Source: Clostridia bacterium (lineage in GTDB: Bacteria > Bacillota > Clostridia > Christensenellales > UBA1242). From it: a stretch of DNA of 64,000 bases. The notes beneath the pieces were generated by a model that was not told the DNA's origin, did no database searches, and saw nothing but the letters and a program-made list of their open reading frames with translations. Shown here one piece after another: positions 34,881-47,100 of the stretch. The stretch lies in NCBI GenBank assembly GCA_017399265.1, contig JAFQDL010000015.1, positions 1 to 64,000 of the forward strand, written 5' to 3'. Positions within the stretch are counted from its first letter, which is position 1. Each line of letters opens with the position of its first letter. The position numbers and the translations under genes are program-made.

Positions 34881-36458
34881 TTACAACTTTTTCAAATACT
34901 CAATTACGCTTTCAGCTACCTTTAATCCGTCTTGAGCACTACTCATTATACCGCCTGCATACCCCGCTCCCTCGCCTATTGCAAAGAGTCCTAGAATATT
35001 GGTTTGGTTGTTTTCTTGACGCACAACCTTTACAGGACAACTACTTTTTGACTCAATGGCAGTAAGGACATTTGAAGTTTTTGCAAAATTCTTTATTTTC
35101 TTCTCAAACAATGGTAATGCTTCTTTGATAGAATTTGTAACGAAATCTGGTAAGCATTTACTTATATCCACCCACTTTACATTAGGTCTATATGTAGGAT
35201 TTATTGTTTCGTGTTTTTTACCTGTCAAAAACTCTCCTACGCTAATTGCTGGGGCTACATAATTACCCCCACCTAATTCAAAAGCTTTCCTCTCATATTC
35301 CTTTTGCAATTCAAAACCTGCAAGAACGTCCTCTGATGGAAAATCTTCTGGTGTCACATTTACCAAAATTGCACTATTAGCATTTTCTTTATCTCTAGCA
35401 AAATAACTCATTCCATTGGTGACTATTGTATTTTCTTCACTACTACTAGCCACAACTACGCCACCTGGACACATACAGAAAGTAAATACACTTCTACCAC
35501 TACTTAGATGCACTGCTAGCTTGTAATCAGCAGCAGGCAATTTGCTATCTAATTTGCCATATTGAGCCATATTGATATCTTCTTGCTTTTGCTCTATTCT
35601 TACACCCATCGCAAAAGGCTTTTGTTCCATATCTACGCCTTTGTTTTTGATAAGGCGGAATGTATCTTTGGCACTATGCCCTATAGCCAAAATCAACGCA
35701 TCGGTTGTGATACTATACTCTCTACTTTCTTTTAAATCTCTAACAAGTACGCCTTTTATCTTATTAGCTTCTATCAATATATCTATTAGTTTGGTATTAA
35801 ATATTACTTTGCCGCCCAATCGTATAATTTGTTGTCTAATACTTTTTACAATCTTTTGTAGATTGTCTGTACCAATATGCGGCTTTGATTTATAGAAGAT
35901 TTCTTCATTTGCACCATTTAATATTAGTTCGTTAGTAACTAATTTACAATACTCGTTGGATATATTAGAATTTAGTTTTCCATCACTAAATGTACCTGCT
36001 CCGCCTTCTCCAAAATGCACATTGGAATAAATATCTAGTTTTCCAGTTTTCCAGAAAGTCTCCACTTTGCTAAGTCTATCTTCTACTGTATCACCCATTT
36101 CGATTACTATTGGTTTGTAACCGCTTTTAGCAAGTTTTAATGCCATAAACATTCCGCTTGGACCAAAACCCACTACCACAGGCGATACGCCATTGTAAAT
36201 ATGCTTTGTTTCTTTTATCCCAGCATGACTAACCTCTATATCCTTTAGCTTAGCCCACTCTTTATTTTTTTTACTGCAATCAAATGCTACATTGACTATA
36301 TTGTATATATTTGGTTTTCTTCTAGCATCAATACTTTCTTTTATTATTTCAATATTGGTTATGTCTTGACAATTTATTTTTAATGATTTAGCAAGAGCTT
36401 TTTTTAAATCCTCTTTTGTATAGCCTATATCTAGTTTAATTCCTTCGTACAGTTTCAT
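34881..36458 (-). CDS. FAD-dependent dehydrogenase of the COG2509 type
   Basis: 525 residues. A small N-terminal domain (to about residue 90), then FAD motif VVVGFGPSGMFMALKLAKSG, the family block GEGGAGTFSDGKLNS, and a closing GEGAGYAGGIMSSAQDG. These flavoproteins are widespread in Bacillota; their substrate is not established. Its start overlaps the stop of the next flavoprotein gene by 4 bases. Confidence 0.85.
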   Translation of the reverse strand: MKLYEGIKLDIGYTKEDLKKALAKSLKINCQDITNIEIIKESIDARRKPNIYNIVNVAFDCSKKNKEWAKLKDIEVSHAGIKETKHIYNGVSPVVVGFGPSGMFMALKLAKSGYKPIVIEMGDTVEDRLSKVETFWKTGKLDIYSNVHFGEGGAGTFSDGKLNSNISNEYCKLVTNELILNGANEEIFYKSKPHIGTDNLQKIVKSIRQQIIRLGGKVIFNTKLIDILIEANKIKGVLVRDLKESREYSITTDALILAIGHSAKDTFRLIKNKGVDMEQKPFAMGVRIEQKQEDINMAQYGKLDSKLPAADYKLAVHLSSGRSVFTFCMCPGGVVVASSSEENTIVTNGMSYFARDKENANSAILVNVTPEDFPSEDVLAGFELQKEYERKAFELGGGNYVAPAISVGEFLTGKKHETINPTYRPNVKWVDISKCLPDFVTNSIKEALPLFEKKIKNFAKTSNVLTAIESKSSCPVKVVRQENNQTNILGLFAIGEGAGYAGGIMSSAQDGLKVAESVIEYLKKL

Positions 36459-37585
36459 AACGCTTCACCTACTATATGTCCACTAGTCCATGCCCATTGC
36501 AAATTATATCCGCCGCATACGCCATCAACATTTACCAATTCACCTATTACATATAGATTAGCCACATCTTTGCTTTGTAGATTGTTATCTAAGTCTTTTA
36601 AATCCACACCTCCACTATGTACTTGGTTATTATCAGAATATCCAACAAAATTTACCGGATATTGCTTTATTAAGTTTGCAACGTTATTTAAATCAAAGTC
36701 TTTCAAATTCTTTATACCCAAAGTATCCAAAATATTCTTTGCCAGACTCTTGTGTAATAACCCCTCTAATATTTCGATAGGTGAATAATTGGAATTGCCC
36801 TCAATACTGGCCTTAAGAGCAGATTTTAAGGTATTTAACGGCATATTAGGCAAGAAATCAAGAAAGATACGCCCTTGTCGAATCCCATTTCTAGCAAGGC
36901 TAGCAGAAAGGTTAAAAATAACTATACCGCTTACGCCATCTTCTTTGAACAATACCTCTCCCACTTCCTCAAATTCATTAAATGATACTTTGACATTGCT
37001 CACCCTTACACCTGCTAAGCCTTTGTTTTTGGTAGTCTTTAAACCCATAAGGCTAGGCGTAAAACCGACATATTTCATTCCTAAATTCTCTAAATATTTA
37101 GTTGCTGAATTACCACCAGTAGCAAGAACCACTTTATCTGCCAATAATTCGCCTTTATCTGTTTTTAATTGAAATACACCCTTTGATTTGTTTATGCTCT
37201 GAATATTACAAGATGTCATTACTTGCACATTATCCTTATCTCTTAATTTTGCAAGAATTATATCCAAAACTGAGTTGGCACTGTTAGACACAGGGTATCT
37301 TCTACCCTCTTCATCAGAATATGTAAAAAGCCCTATATTTTCAAATAATTTAATAGTTTGCAAGTTGTTAAATTTAGCAAAATATTCACTTACTTTATCG
37401 TCATTATAATAATTTGTAGCAATGCTATCATTAGTAATATTGCATTTACCATTACCAGTGACTAATATTTTTTTGCCCAATCTATCACTAGCATCTAATA
37501 GCAATACTTTCTTGGCTTTGGTGGTTATTGCACACATCAATCCGCTAGCACCACCACCTACAATTATTACATCGTATTTTTCCAT
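36455..37585 (-). CDS. FAD-binding oxidoreductase of the HI0933/YhiN family
   Basis: 376 residues. N-terminal IIVGGGASGLMCAITT, the family-specific GKKILVTGNGKCNITND, and C-terminal GELVNVDGVCGGYNLQWAW. Slightly short of the usual 400-410. Cytoplasmic flavoprotein of unclear substrate. Its ATG shares one base with the stop of the U32 gene, and the next gene overlaps by 4, so the three form an operon. Confidence 0.88.
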   Translation of the reverse strand: MEKYDVIIVGGGASGLMCAITTKAKKVLLLDASDRLGKKILVTGNGKCNITNDSIATNYYNDDKVSEYFAKFNNLQTIKLFENIGLFTYSDEEGRRYPVSNSANSVLDIILAKLRDKDNVQVMTSCNIQSINKSKGVFQLKTDKGELLADKVVLATGGNSATKYLENLGMKYVGFTPSLMGLKTTKNKGLAGVRVSNVKVSFNEFEEVGEVLFKEDGVSGIVIFNLSASLARNGIRQGRIFLDFLPNMPLNTLKSALKASIEGNSNYSPIEILEGLLHKSLAKNILDTLGIKNLKDFDLNNVANLIKQYPVNFVGYSDNNQVHSGGVDLKDLDNNLQSKDVANLYVIGELVNVDGVCGGYNLQWAWTSGHIVGEAL

Positions 37586-39756
37586 TATACTTTCCTTATA
37601 TCTAATATTTTTCCTGCTTTAGTTGCCTTATTTAGCACTTCTTCGCTATATAGTTCAAAATAGCAATTAATAAGCTTATATCTTCTTAGTCTATATCTAT
37701 TATTTTTTTCATCTTCATAAATCAGACCATTTGTATATTTGCAATTTCCACAATTGCCACCAATTATTTCTCTAAAAGGACAATGGCAGAAGGTCATAAG
37801 AGCTGGGTGTCCACTAACTAATGTCAAACCACTTTCCTCTATATTCTCTCTTTCTATTGACCAAACAAAATTATCAAAACCATAATCTAATAGATATTTT
37901 GCAGTATATTTATTGTATACATTTAAGCCCATTCCAGCTATTGCAGGATAATCTTTTACAAAACAGAAATGACTATAGTTATTTGCAACTACACCTACCC
38001 CTAAAGAAGCAACTAATTCTTGCAAATTTTGTAGTTCCACTCCCGTTGATACTATTGGTAAGTTTAGATATATAGCGTCTTTTGAAATACCTTTTTTGCA
38101 GATATCTATTATTTCAAATTTCAAATTCATATCGTAACTATTCGGACACAATATCACACCATATGAAGTGTCTATATCCTTCAAATCTGTATGAGAAGAT
38201 ATAATATAATAATTATCTTTATTTGTATTAATGATTGTATCTATTTGATAATCTGTCTCCTCGATTTTGCGTAAATTCAAATTATACAATTTCAAAGCTT
38301 CCGCTTCCAATTCTGCTATCACACGTCTTCTCAAATCATTAAGTTCTGATACTGCTATAAAGCAATTATCTGCTTCTACCTCTAGTATTTCTAATCTAAA
38401 CTTTGTATCGTTTAGTTTGCTTACTTGCTTGTATATTGTGTCATAAGTCACTCCAGAAGTCTTAGCCGCTTCTAGTGTTTTTTCACTTTGTACACACACT
38501 TGCATAGCACCTAGCGATGCGGATAATATGGCTTTATTTCCAACAAATCCGCTAAAATGCATATTAATTGGAAGAGGTCTTACAAACGATGTTAAGTTGC
38601 TTTCTTTTGCTTCACTTTTTAGCAAATATACACTTGCCCCTACAATAGCTTTTTGAGTAGAAAATATCTCATAGCAGTTGTTATTTAAGATATTTACATT
38701 ACCTACACCGATAGACTGGATAATACTGTCTTTAACCAATCTAATAGCATCACCCTGACCTATTTGCTCTGTCAGTTTTAGAGTAATCTTAAAAATATCT
38801 TTGAATTTTTCTACCCCTATTACCTTGCCAATATTTTTGCCTTCGTGATTGTTTATTTTAGGATTAATAATATCAAAATTATCATACAAGTACGCACTAT
38901 CGTTAAACTTTCCACGAGAGAATAGTTCTGCAATCTTTGCCCTTTCTTTATCACAAGAAAACTCTTTATCTTCTTCTAAAAACTTTAATGCTTTTCTATA
39001 ACTCCTAGTTACCTGAGCCACATAACTAGCCCTTTTCAATCGTCCTTCTATTTTAAGGCTAGTCACTCCTGCATCTCTCAACTCTGCCAACTTGTCCATA
39101 AGACTCAAATCTTTAGGAGATAAATAATACCCTTCGCTGATTATTTTGTCGTTATCGTATACTTTGTATGGAAGCCTGCAAAGTTGTAGGCACTTACCCC
39201 TATTCCCGCTATTTCCGTTCTTTATGGCGCTCAAATAGCAATTTCCAGAGAATGCAACACATAGAGCACCTTGCACAAAATATTCTATCTCAAGATCAGT
39301 ATTATCTCTAATATCTCTTATATCTTCCAATTTGGTCTCTCTAGAAAGCACCACCCTACTAAAGCCTAACTCTTGTAATACTCTAGCTCCAGCAAGGTTG
39401 TGTATGCCCATTTGCGTACTTGCGTGAAGATTTATACCCTTGAACTTATTTCGCAAATAATTAGCCATGCCAAAGTCTTGGATTATATACGCATCTACAT
39501 TTGCAGCGATACAAGCCCTTACTGTATCCAAAAACTCTTCCACCTCGCCGTCCTTAATTAATGTATTGATGGTGACATACACTTTTACCCCATATATATG
39601 CGCAAAAGAAACAATATCCGCAATATTGTCATTGGTAAAGTTATCTGCTTTAATCCTTGCATTAAAAGATTTTAGGCCTAAATATATAGCATCTGCGCCA
39701 TTGTAAACAGCCGCATAAAAGCTTTTTAAATCACCTGCTGGAGAAAGTAATTCCAT
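37585..39756 (-). CDS. U32 family protein, RlhA/TrhP-like RNA-hydroxylation enzyme
   Basis: 723 residues, about the length of the U32 proteins with a DUF3656-type insert. N-terminal barrel MELLSPAGDLKSFYAAVYNGADAIY.. in shortened form, ASTQMGIHNLAGARVLQELG, and the cysteine set CVAFSGNCYLS..GNRGKCLQLCR that holds the Fe-S cluster. A second cysteine group lies at the end (CHCPFREIIGGNCGNC). E. coli RlhA and TrhP of this family hydroxylate 23S rRNA C2501 and tRNA U34; older names call them collagenases. First gene of the flavoprotein operon. Which RNA is the target is not known. Confidence 0.8.
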   Translation of the reverse strand: MELLSPAGDLKSFYAAVYNGADAIYLGLKSFNARIKADNFTNDNIADIVSFAHIYGVKVYVTINTLIKDGEVEEFLDTVRACIAANVDAYIIQDFGMANYLRNKFKGINLHASTQMGIHNLAGARVLQELGFSRVVLSRETKLEDIRDIRDNTDLEIEYFVQGALCVAFSGNCYLSAIKNGNSGNRGKCLQLCRLPYKVYDNDKIISEGYYLSPKDLSLMDKLAELRDAGVTSLKIEGRLKRASYVAQVTRSYRKALKFLEEDKEFSCDKERAKIAELFSRGKFNDSAYLYDNFDIINPKINNHEGKNIGKVIGVEKFKDIFKITLKLTEQIGQGDAIRLVKDSIIQSIGVGNVNILNNNCYEIFSTQKAIVGASVYLLKSEAKESNLTSFVRPLPINMHFSGFVGNKAILSASLGAMQVCVQSEKTLEAAKTSGVTYDTIYKQVSKLNDTKFRLEILEVEADNCFIAVSELNDLRRRVIAELEAEALKLYNLNLRKIEETDYQIDTIINTNKDNYYIISSHTDLKDIDTSYGVILCPNSYDMNLKFEIIDICKKGISKDAIYLNLPIVSTGVELQNLQELVASLGVGVVANNYSHFCFVKDYPAIAGMGLNVYNKYTAKYLLDYGFDNFVWSIERENIEESGLTLVSGHPALMTFCHCPFREIIGGNCGNCKYTNGLIYEDEKNNRYRLRRYKLINCYFELYSEEVLNKATKAGKILDIRKV

Positions 39757-39916
39757 AAATATTATTCCTTCTTTTTATTTATTCGCTTGTTTCAATATAC
39801 CACTAAGCATATTGACTTTGATATAATCTCAATAATTGTATCATATTTTTAGTTACTTTTTCAATACAATGCGTGTAAAATATAAATTATCGCAAATACT
39901 AATCTTAGAGGTAAAT

Positions 39917-40465
39917 ATGAAAAGAATAAAACTTTTTGTCGTTGTATTTGCATTCTTAATAGGATTGAATTGGCTTTTTGCTTGTTCTAACGAAAAACTA
40001 GGCGGGCTTAGCTTAAACAATTCTGACACAGTTATAAATGGAACTATATTTGATACAAAAAACCTAGACATTATACCCAATGATATTATTGCAAAAAGCG
40101 ATTATGCTGTAAAAGTAATAGGTGCTACTACACCATTATCTGACTCCGACTATGATAGATGGTTCCAGAATGCAGAAAGCGATCCGCTTGGAAAACTAGC
40201 TGTATGTATAAAATTAGAATTGGAAGACAAAGTATTAAAAGACGCCAACGCCACCATTACTCTACTAACAGCCAAAGATAGCAAAACAGATAAATTGTCC
40301 GATGTAAAAGACGGAGACAACTATATCTACCTAATACTTAACACATATCACGACTGGGTGGAAATAGTAATAGATTACAAAGACGGCAAAACCAGCAAAG
40401 ATATAAATTATAACATAAACTTGGTCGATGTAGAAAAACCCGGCGAAGTAGATAAGAATATGTAA
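39917..40465 (+). CDS. Small lipoprotein, unknown function
   Basis: 182 residues from the ATG at 39917 after AGAGGT. Signal peptide with lipobox LFAC (Cys near residue 23), then a soluble domain of about 155 residues with beta-strand character (YAVKVIGATTPLSDSDYD, then LAVCIKLELED, then DWVEIVIDYKDGK). It is anchored outside the membrane. The domain is not recognised. Confidence 0.7.
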   Translation: MKRIKLFVVVFAFLIGLNWLFACSNEKLGGLSLNNSDTVINGTIFDTKNLDIIPNDIIAKSDYAVKVIGATTPLSDSDYDRWFQNAESDPLGKLAVCIKLELEDKVLKDANATITLLTAKDSKTDKLSDVKDGDNYIYLILNTYHDWVEIVIDYKDGKTSKDINYNINLVDVEKPGEVDKNM

Positions 40466-40505
40466 AATAAAAGGATTATTAGATTACTTTTTGGCGTACT
40501 TTAAT

Positions 40506-40547
40506 AAAAAAAGAAATATTAGACTAACTCCAATATTTCTTTTTTTT
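40506..40547. terminator. Bidirectional terminator downstream of rpoC
   Basis: AAGAAATATT (40511-40520) pairs with AATATTTCTT (40532-40541), with long A and T runs on either side; it serves rpoC and the convergent lipoprotein gene. Confidence 0.85.
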
Positions 40548-40550
40548 ATC

Positions 40551-43500
40551 TTATTCTTCTTCTACATCTTCGAAAAGATTTGCGATATCTTCTGTCATCT
40601 CTACTGTATCGTTTTTGATAGTAGTTAAGTCAATAGGCTTGATATCTCTACTAGATGTAAAACCAGTACCAGCAGGGATTTGTTTACCTATCATTAAGTT
40701 CTCTTTCAATGATACAAGATTATCTACTTTACCCTTGATAGCAGCATCTGTCAACACTCTAGATGTTTCTTGGAATGACGCAGCAGCAAGGAAGCTTGGA
40801 TTAGATAGAGACGCTTTAGTGATACCTTGAATTAATCTCTTAGCGGTTGCTGGAACTCCACCTTCTGCCAATACTCTTTCGTTTTCTTCTTCATACTTAT
40901 GATGATCAACAATATCACCGATAAGTAGATTAGTATCACCTGAGTCCTCAATTCTAACATTTCTAAGCATTTGCTTAATAATAATCTCAACGTGTTTAGT
41001 GTTAATACCAACACCTTGTGAAGAGTATGTGGATAGAACTTCTGATAATAGATAGTTTTGAACATCTCTAACACCTTTAGTTCTAAGCAAGTCTTGAGGA
41101 TAAATATTACCTTCTGTAAGAACAGAACCAGCCTCAACCTTGTCTCCATTCTTAACTTTAAGAACAACACCAAATGGAACAATGTAATGTCCTTCATCTT
41201 CACTATTCTTAACGAAAATCTCGTAATATTTACCACCATCTTTACCTGCAGATTGTACTTCTTTGATAGATACAGTACCTGCAACTTCTGAAATAATAGC
41301 AACACCCTTTGGTTTTCTTGCTTCGAATATCTCGGCAACTCTAGGAAGACCTTGAGTGATATCGGCAGCTGTTGATACACCACCTGTGTGGAATGTTCTC
41401 ATTGTAAGCTGAGTACCTGGTTCACCGATTGATTGAGCAGCAATAATACCTACCGCCTCACCAATTGATACCATATCTGTACCAGCCATATTCTTACCAT
41501 AACATTTAGCACATACACCATGTTTGCTACGGCAAGTAAGAACTGTTCTAATATTTACAGCAGTAATACCAGCTTCTACTACCTTCTTAGCATCAGCAGC
41601 TGATACTAATGTGTTAGCTGGGATAATTACTTCTTTTGTAGATGGATTAATTACATCTTCTGCAACAACTCTTCCTACAATTCTTTGTTCTAGAGAACAT
41701 ACTGGAGTAGAGTCTTTAGTGATTGCAGTAACTACTAATCCTTTGATTTTTTCGTTATTGTTAGCGAAACAATCATCTTCAGAAATGATTATTTCTTGAG
41801 CAACTGCCTCCAATCTTCTAGTCAAATAACCAGAGTCGGCAGTCTTTAGAACTTTATCGGCAAGACCTTTTCTTCCACCACGGCTGGATAAGAAGTATTC
41901 TAGAGGAGTAAGCCCTTGACGGAAGTTCGATTTAACTGGGATATCAACCTTTTTACCAGAAGTATTAGCCATGATACCACGCATACCGCAAAGCTGCAAT
42001 ACTTGTCCAACAGAACCTCTCGCTCCAGAGTCTGCCATCATTCTTACTGGGTTAAGAACATTCATATTATTTAGAACCACGCTTTTTACTTTGTCAGTAG
42101 CTTCGTTCCATAACTTAATGTTTCTATCTAATTTTTCGTTTTCTGTAATAAATCCACGCTTGTAATACTTTTCATTGTCGGCAATTTGCTTCTCTACTTC
42201 ATCTACAATCTTCGCTTTTTCTTCTGGGATTTCCATATCGAATACGTTGATTGTAACAGCACCAATTGTGGAATATTTGTAACCTAATTCTTTAATATTA
42301 TCTAGCATCTTAACTGTAGCAGTTGTGCCTAGATTATTAAAACATTGTCTTGTGATAAGGTCTAATTTCTTCTTAGTTACTAAGAAATCTATCTCGTCAT
42401 CTAAGAAATGTTTTTCATCAGTTCTATCTACAAAGCCTAAGTTTTGTGGAATTCTACCATTTAAGATAATTCTACCTACAGAAGTAGATACTCTATAACT
42501 TACAGTCTTGCCATTGATCTCGCCAGTACGACGAACAAAGATTTGAGTTTGAAGTTCGATTGCACCTGCAGCGTATGCAGAGATTGCTTCGTCTTCGTCC
42601 TTAAATGCTTTGCCTGTGCCTTTAGCACCTTCTTTAAGAACTGTTAAGTAGTAACAACCCATGACCATATCTTGAGTTGGAGTACATACTGGATTGCTAT
42701 CAGCAGGCTTTAAGATATTGTTGCTAGCAAGCATCAAAAGTCTTGCTTCTGCAACTGCCTCTGGAGAAAGTGGAACGTGAACAGACATTTGGTCACCGTC
42801 GAAGTCGGCGTTGAAGCCACCGCAGACAAGTGGGTGAAGTCTGATCGCTCTACCCTCGATCAATACTGGTTCAAATGCTTGAATTGAAAGTCTGTGAAGA
42901 GATGGAGCACGGTTTAACATAACTGGGTGGTCAACAATAACCTCTTCTAACAAATCCCAAACAATTGGTTTTTGTCTTTCAATAAGTCTTTTTGCAGTCT
43001 TGAAGTTAAGAGATAAATTTCTCTCAACCAATTTTCTCATAATGTATGGCTTAAATAGTTCAAGTGCCATTTCTTTAGGAAGTCCGCATTGATACATCTT
43101 AAGTTCTGGTCCTACGACGATTACAGAACGACCAGAGTAGTCCACACGTTTTCCTAGCAAGTTTTGTCTAAATCTACCTTGTTTACCCTTTAATGATGCA
43201 GTCAAAGACTTTAATTCTCTTTGTTTTGGACCTTGAACGGCTTTTCCTCTCTTACCATTCTCAATCAATGCATCTACTGCTTCTTGAAGCATTCTCTTTT
43301 CGTTTCTGATAATTACTTCTGGAGCACCAATTTGGATAAATTTCTTTAATCTATTGTTACGGTTGATAATTCTACGATATAAGTCGTTGATATCAGATGT
43401 AGCAAATCTGCCACCATCTAGTTGTATCATTGGACGAATATCTGGTGGAGTAACTGGAATTACATCTAGAACCATCCATTCTGGTCTATTTCCACTCTTT

Positions 43501-44153
43501 CTTAGATTCTCAACTATTTCTAATTTCTTGTTTATTTTTAATTTCTTTTGACCTTTTGCAGTCTTCCCTTCTTCTATTAAAGTCTCATATTCTTTATCTA
43601 AATCGATTTCAGATAATAGTTCTTTAATAGCGTCACCACCCATACCTGCACGGAATGAGTCATAACCAAATTTCTCAACAGCTTCTCTATATTCTGCATC
43701 AGATATAACTTGCATCTTAGTAAATCCAGTATTACCTGGCTCTAATACGATATAAGATACATAATATACAACTTTTTCTAATTGTTTGCTATTAAGACCT
43801 AGCATTAAGCCAATTCTTGAAGGAATACTTTGCATAAACCAAATGTGAGCGACTGGAGCAGCCAATTCAATATGTCCAAATCTTTCTCTACGTACACTAC
43901 TCTTAGTAACTTCGACACCACATTTGTCACAAATTACGCCTTTATGTCTAATTCTCTTATATTTGCCGCAGTGACATTCCCAATTCTTTTTCGGTCCAAA
44001 AATTCTTTCGCAAAGAAGACCTGAAGTCTCTGGCTTATGTGTACGATAGTTGATAGTTTCACTTTTCGTAACTTCGCCATGACTCCATTCTCTTATCTTT
44101 TCTGGAGAAGCAATAGAAACTCTAATTGCGGATAAGTTATTTAATTCAAACAT
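40551..44153 (-). CDS. rpoC: RNA polymerase beta' subunit
   Basis: 1200 residues, ATG after AGGAG. The catalytic NADFDGDQM loop is present (about residue 446), as are the N-terminal zinc finger ([20 protein letters not shown]) and the second zinc site ([13 protein letters not shown]). Length is normal for Bacillota. It follows rpoB by 11 bases and ends at a strong terminator. Confidence 0.98.
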   Translation of the reverse strand: MFELNNLSAIRVSIASPEKIREWSHGEVTKSETINYRTHKPETSGLLCERIFGPKKNWECHCGKYKRIRHKGVICDKCGVEVTKSSVRRERFGHIELAAPVAHIWFMQSIPSRIGLMLGLNSKQLEKVVYYVSYIVLEPGNTGFTKMQVISDAEYREAVEKFGYDSFRAGMGGDAIKELLSEIDLDKEYETLIEEGKTAKGQKKLKINKKLEIVENLRKSGNRPEWMVLDVIPVTPPDIRPMIQLDGGRFATSDINDLYRRIINRNNRLKKFIQIGAPEVIIRNEKRMLQEAVDALIENGKRGKAVQGPKQRELKSLTASLKGKQGRFRQNLLGKRVDYSGRSVIVVGPELKMYQCGLPKEMALELFKPYIMRKLVERNLSLNFKTAKRLIERQKPIVWDLLEEVIVDHPVMLNRAPSLHRLSIQAFEPVLIEGRAIRLHPLVCGGFNADFDGDQMSVHVPLSPEAVAEARLLMLASNNILKPADSNPVCTPTQDMVMGCYYLTVLKEGAKGTGKAFKDEDEAISAYAAGAIELQTQIFVRRTGEINGKTVSYRVSTSVGRIILNGRIPQNLGFVDRTDEKHFLDDEIDFLVTKKKLDLITRQCFNNLGTTATVKMLDNIKELGYKYSTIGAVTINVFDMEIPEEKAKIVDEVEKQIADNEKYYKRGFITENEKLDRNIKLWNEATDKVKSVVLNNMNVLNPVRMMADSGARGSVGQVLQLCGMRGIMANTSGKKVDIPVKSNFRQGLTPLEYFLSSRGGRKGLADKVLKTADSGYLTRRLEAVAQEIIISEDDCFANNNEKIKGLVVTAITKDSTPVCSLEQRIVGRVVAEDVINPSTKEVIIPANTLVSAADAKKVVEAGITAVNIRTVLTCRSKHGVCAKCYGKNMAGTDMVSIGEAVGIIAAQSIGEPGTQLTMRTFHTGGVSTAADITQGLPRVAEIFEARKPKGVAIISEVAGTVSIKEVQSAGKDGGKYYEIFVKNSEDEGHYIVPFGVVLKVKNGDKVEAGSVLTEGNIYPQDLLRTKGVRDVQNYLLSEVLSTYSSQGVGINTKHVEIIIKQMLRNVRIEDSGDTNLLIGDIVDHHKYEEENERVLAEGGVPATAKRLIQGITKASLSNPSFLAAASFQETSRVLTDAAIKGKVDNLVSLKENLMIGKQIPAGTGFTSSRDIKPIDLTTIKNDTVEMTEDIANLFEDVEEE

Positions 44154-44164
44154 ATTTTTCTCTC

Positions 44165-47100
44165 CTACTCGTTATCATCTTCTAAATCGTCAAATAATAC
44201 TGACTCATCAAAGATATTATCAAAATCTTCATTCATTTCTAAGTCTTCTTCTAAGCTCTTATCTTCTGTATCAAACAAGTCAACTTCGTTAACTTCTGCC
44301 TTTGGCTTAGTAACTTCAGCGAATGTCTCAACATTGTCTCTATTAAGATCTGTCAACTTGAATTCTTTTCCTTGATCTGTTAGAAGTTGTACATCAAGAC
44401 CTAAGCCTTGCAATTCTCTAACCATAACCTTAAATGATTCTGGGATAGATGGTTGTGGAAGTTGTGTACCCTCTACAATAGCTTTGTATGTAGCAAGCCT
44501 TCCTTCTGTATCGTCAGATTTAACTGTTAACATTTCTTGAAGAAGTTTTGAAGCACCATAAGCCTCTAGCGCCCAAACTTCCATTTCACCAAATCTTTGT
44601 CCACCAAACATTGCTTTACCACCAAGAGGTTGTTGAGTAACGTAAGCGTAAGGACCAGTTGATCTAGCGTGCATTTTATCGTTAACCATGTGTTCTAGTT
44701 TGATATAGTACATATAACCAACAGTTACAGGGTTCTCAAATGGTTCACCAGTTCTACCATCATATAATTGAATCTTACCGTTTTCAGGGAAATTATTTTC
44801 TTTTAGAAGTTGAGAAATATCGCTTTCTTTAGCACCATCTAGGGCTGGAGTAGCAATCTTGATACCTAGAGCCTTACAAACTAGTCCTAAGTGAACTTCA
44901 AGCACCTGTCCAACGTTCATACGAGAAGGTACACCTAGAGGGTTAAGTAAGATATCGATTGGTTGACCATTAGCCATAAATGGCATATCTTCAACAGGAA
45001 GGATTCTTGATACAATACCTTTGTTACCATGACGTCCCGCCATCTTATCACCGACAGAGATTTTTCTCTTTTGAGCGATAGTAACTCTTACCATTTGGTT
45101 AACACCAGTCTCTAATTCATCTTTGTTCTTTCTTGAGAAGATTTGGATATCTACTACTACACCACTAATTCCGTGAGGGACACGAAGCGAAGTATCCTTA
45201 ACATCTCTTGCCTTCTCACCGAATATAGCACGAAGAAGTCTTTCTTCTGGAGTTGGTTCAGTCTCACCCTTTGGAGTAACCTTACCTACTAAGATGTCCC
45301 CTGGCTTAACTTCTGCACCAATTCTAATGATACCGTTTTCGTCTAAGTTCTTTAATACATCTTCACCTAGGTTTGGAATATCTCTAGTGATTTCTTCGTC
45401 ACCTAGTTTAGTTGTTCTACATTTTACTTCTTCTTCTTTTAGAGTAATAGAAGTATACACGTCTTCTTTTACAAGTCTTTCAGATAGAAGGATAGCGTCC
45501 TCGTAGTTGTAACCTTCCCAGTTCATGAACGCAATTAACATATTTTTACCAAGTGCAAGTTCTCCGCCATTAGTACTATAACCATCGGCTAGAGTATCAC
45601 CTTTCTTAACCTTTTGACCAGTCTTTACAATTGGCTTTTGGTTAACGCATGATTCTTGGTTAGTTTTAACAAATTTAAGTAGTTCGTAAATTTCTTCATT
45701 GCCATTATCTGCTGTAACAACAATCTTGTCACCAGATACATAAGAAACTGTACCATTTTCTCTACAAAGTATTGTTGCACCATTATCACGAGCAACTTTA
45801 TATTCCATACCAGTTGCTACAATAGGAGCTTCTGTTTGGATTAGTGGAACTGCTTGACGTTGCATGTTTGATCCCATCAATGCTCTGGCAGTATCGTCAT
45901 TTTCTAAGAATGGGATAAGAGATGTTGGAACAGACACAAGTTGTCTAGGAGCAACGTCCATATAATCAACCATATCTTTGCTTACTTCGATGATTGTATC
46001 ATGATAACGACAAATAATTCTGTCTTTAACAAACGCACCTTTTTCATCAAGAGGCTCGATTGCTTGAGCAATATATTTGTATTCGTCTTCGTCTGCCATT
46101 AAGTAAACGATCTCGTCAGTAACTACACCTTTCTCTTTATCAACAACCTTGTATGGAGTCTCAATAAATCCATAATCATTAATTCTAGCATATGAAGCAA
46201 GAGAGTTGATAAGACCGATATTTCCACCTTCTGGAGTCTCGATAACACAAATTCTTCCATAGTGGCTGTGGTGAATATCACGGACTTCGTCGGTTGCTCT
46301 GTCTTTCTTAATACCACCAGGACCTACGGCTGATAATCTACGTTTTTGAGCTAAAGAGCTAAGCGGGTTCATTTCGTCCATCAATTGAGATAATTGGTGG
46401 CTTGCTAAGAAATCTTTGAATGCTCTATTGATTGGTCTAGCATTAACAACTTGGCTAGGAGTGATATCTGTCAAATCATGAGATTGTAAAGTTTCCTTTA
46501 CCATGTTGCTCAATTTGTTCATTCCACCACGAAGAGCATCTTGTAGAAGTTCACCAGCACCCTTAATTCTACGGTTGCATAGGTGGTCAATATTATCTAT
46601 GTAACCAATACCCATATTTAAGTCTAATAAATAACTAACTGTAGCTAAGATATCATCTAATGTGATAGTTGTACCAACTAGGTTATCTGCATTGGCTCTA
46701 ATAGCTTCAATTCTGTCTTCTTTAGTCTTGTATTCCTTAAGTAGTTCATCTAGGATTGGATAGTATACTTGATGATTAATGCCAAGTTCTTTCTCATTGC
46801 ACTTGATAACTTCAGATAATTCTACCCTGTTGTTACCATACATCTTGTGTCTCTTGCCATCTACCATTACCCATACGCCATTGATACCAGCATTTTGGAT
46901 AGTTCTGGCTTGTTCTTTAGTAATAACCTCACCTGCTTTAACAATAACACCTTTCTTGTCTTTGATGTCATCAGCAGAAGTTAAACCTACAAGACGATTA
47001 GACAAGTTCAACTTCTTATCTATCTTGTATCTACCTACTTCGCCAAGATTGTAATATTGATTTGAGAAGAATTGAGAGAAGATAAATTGTTTTGTAGCTT

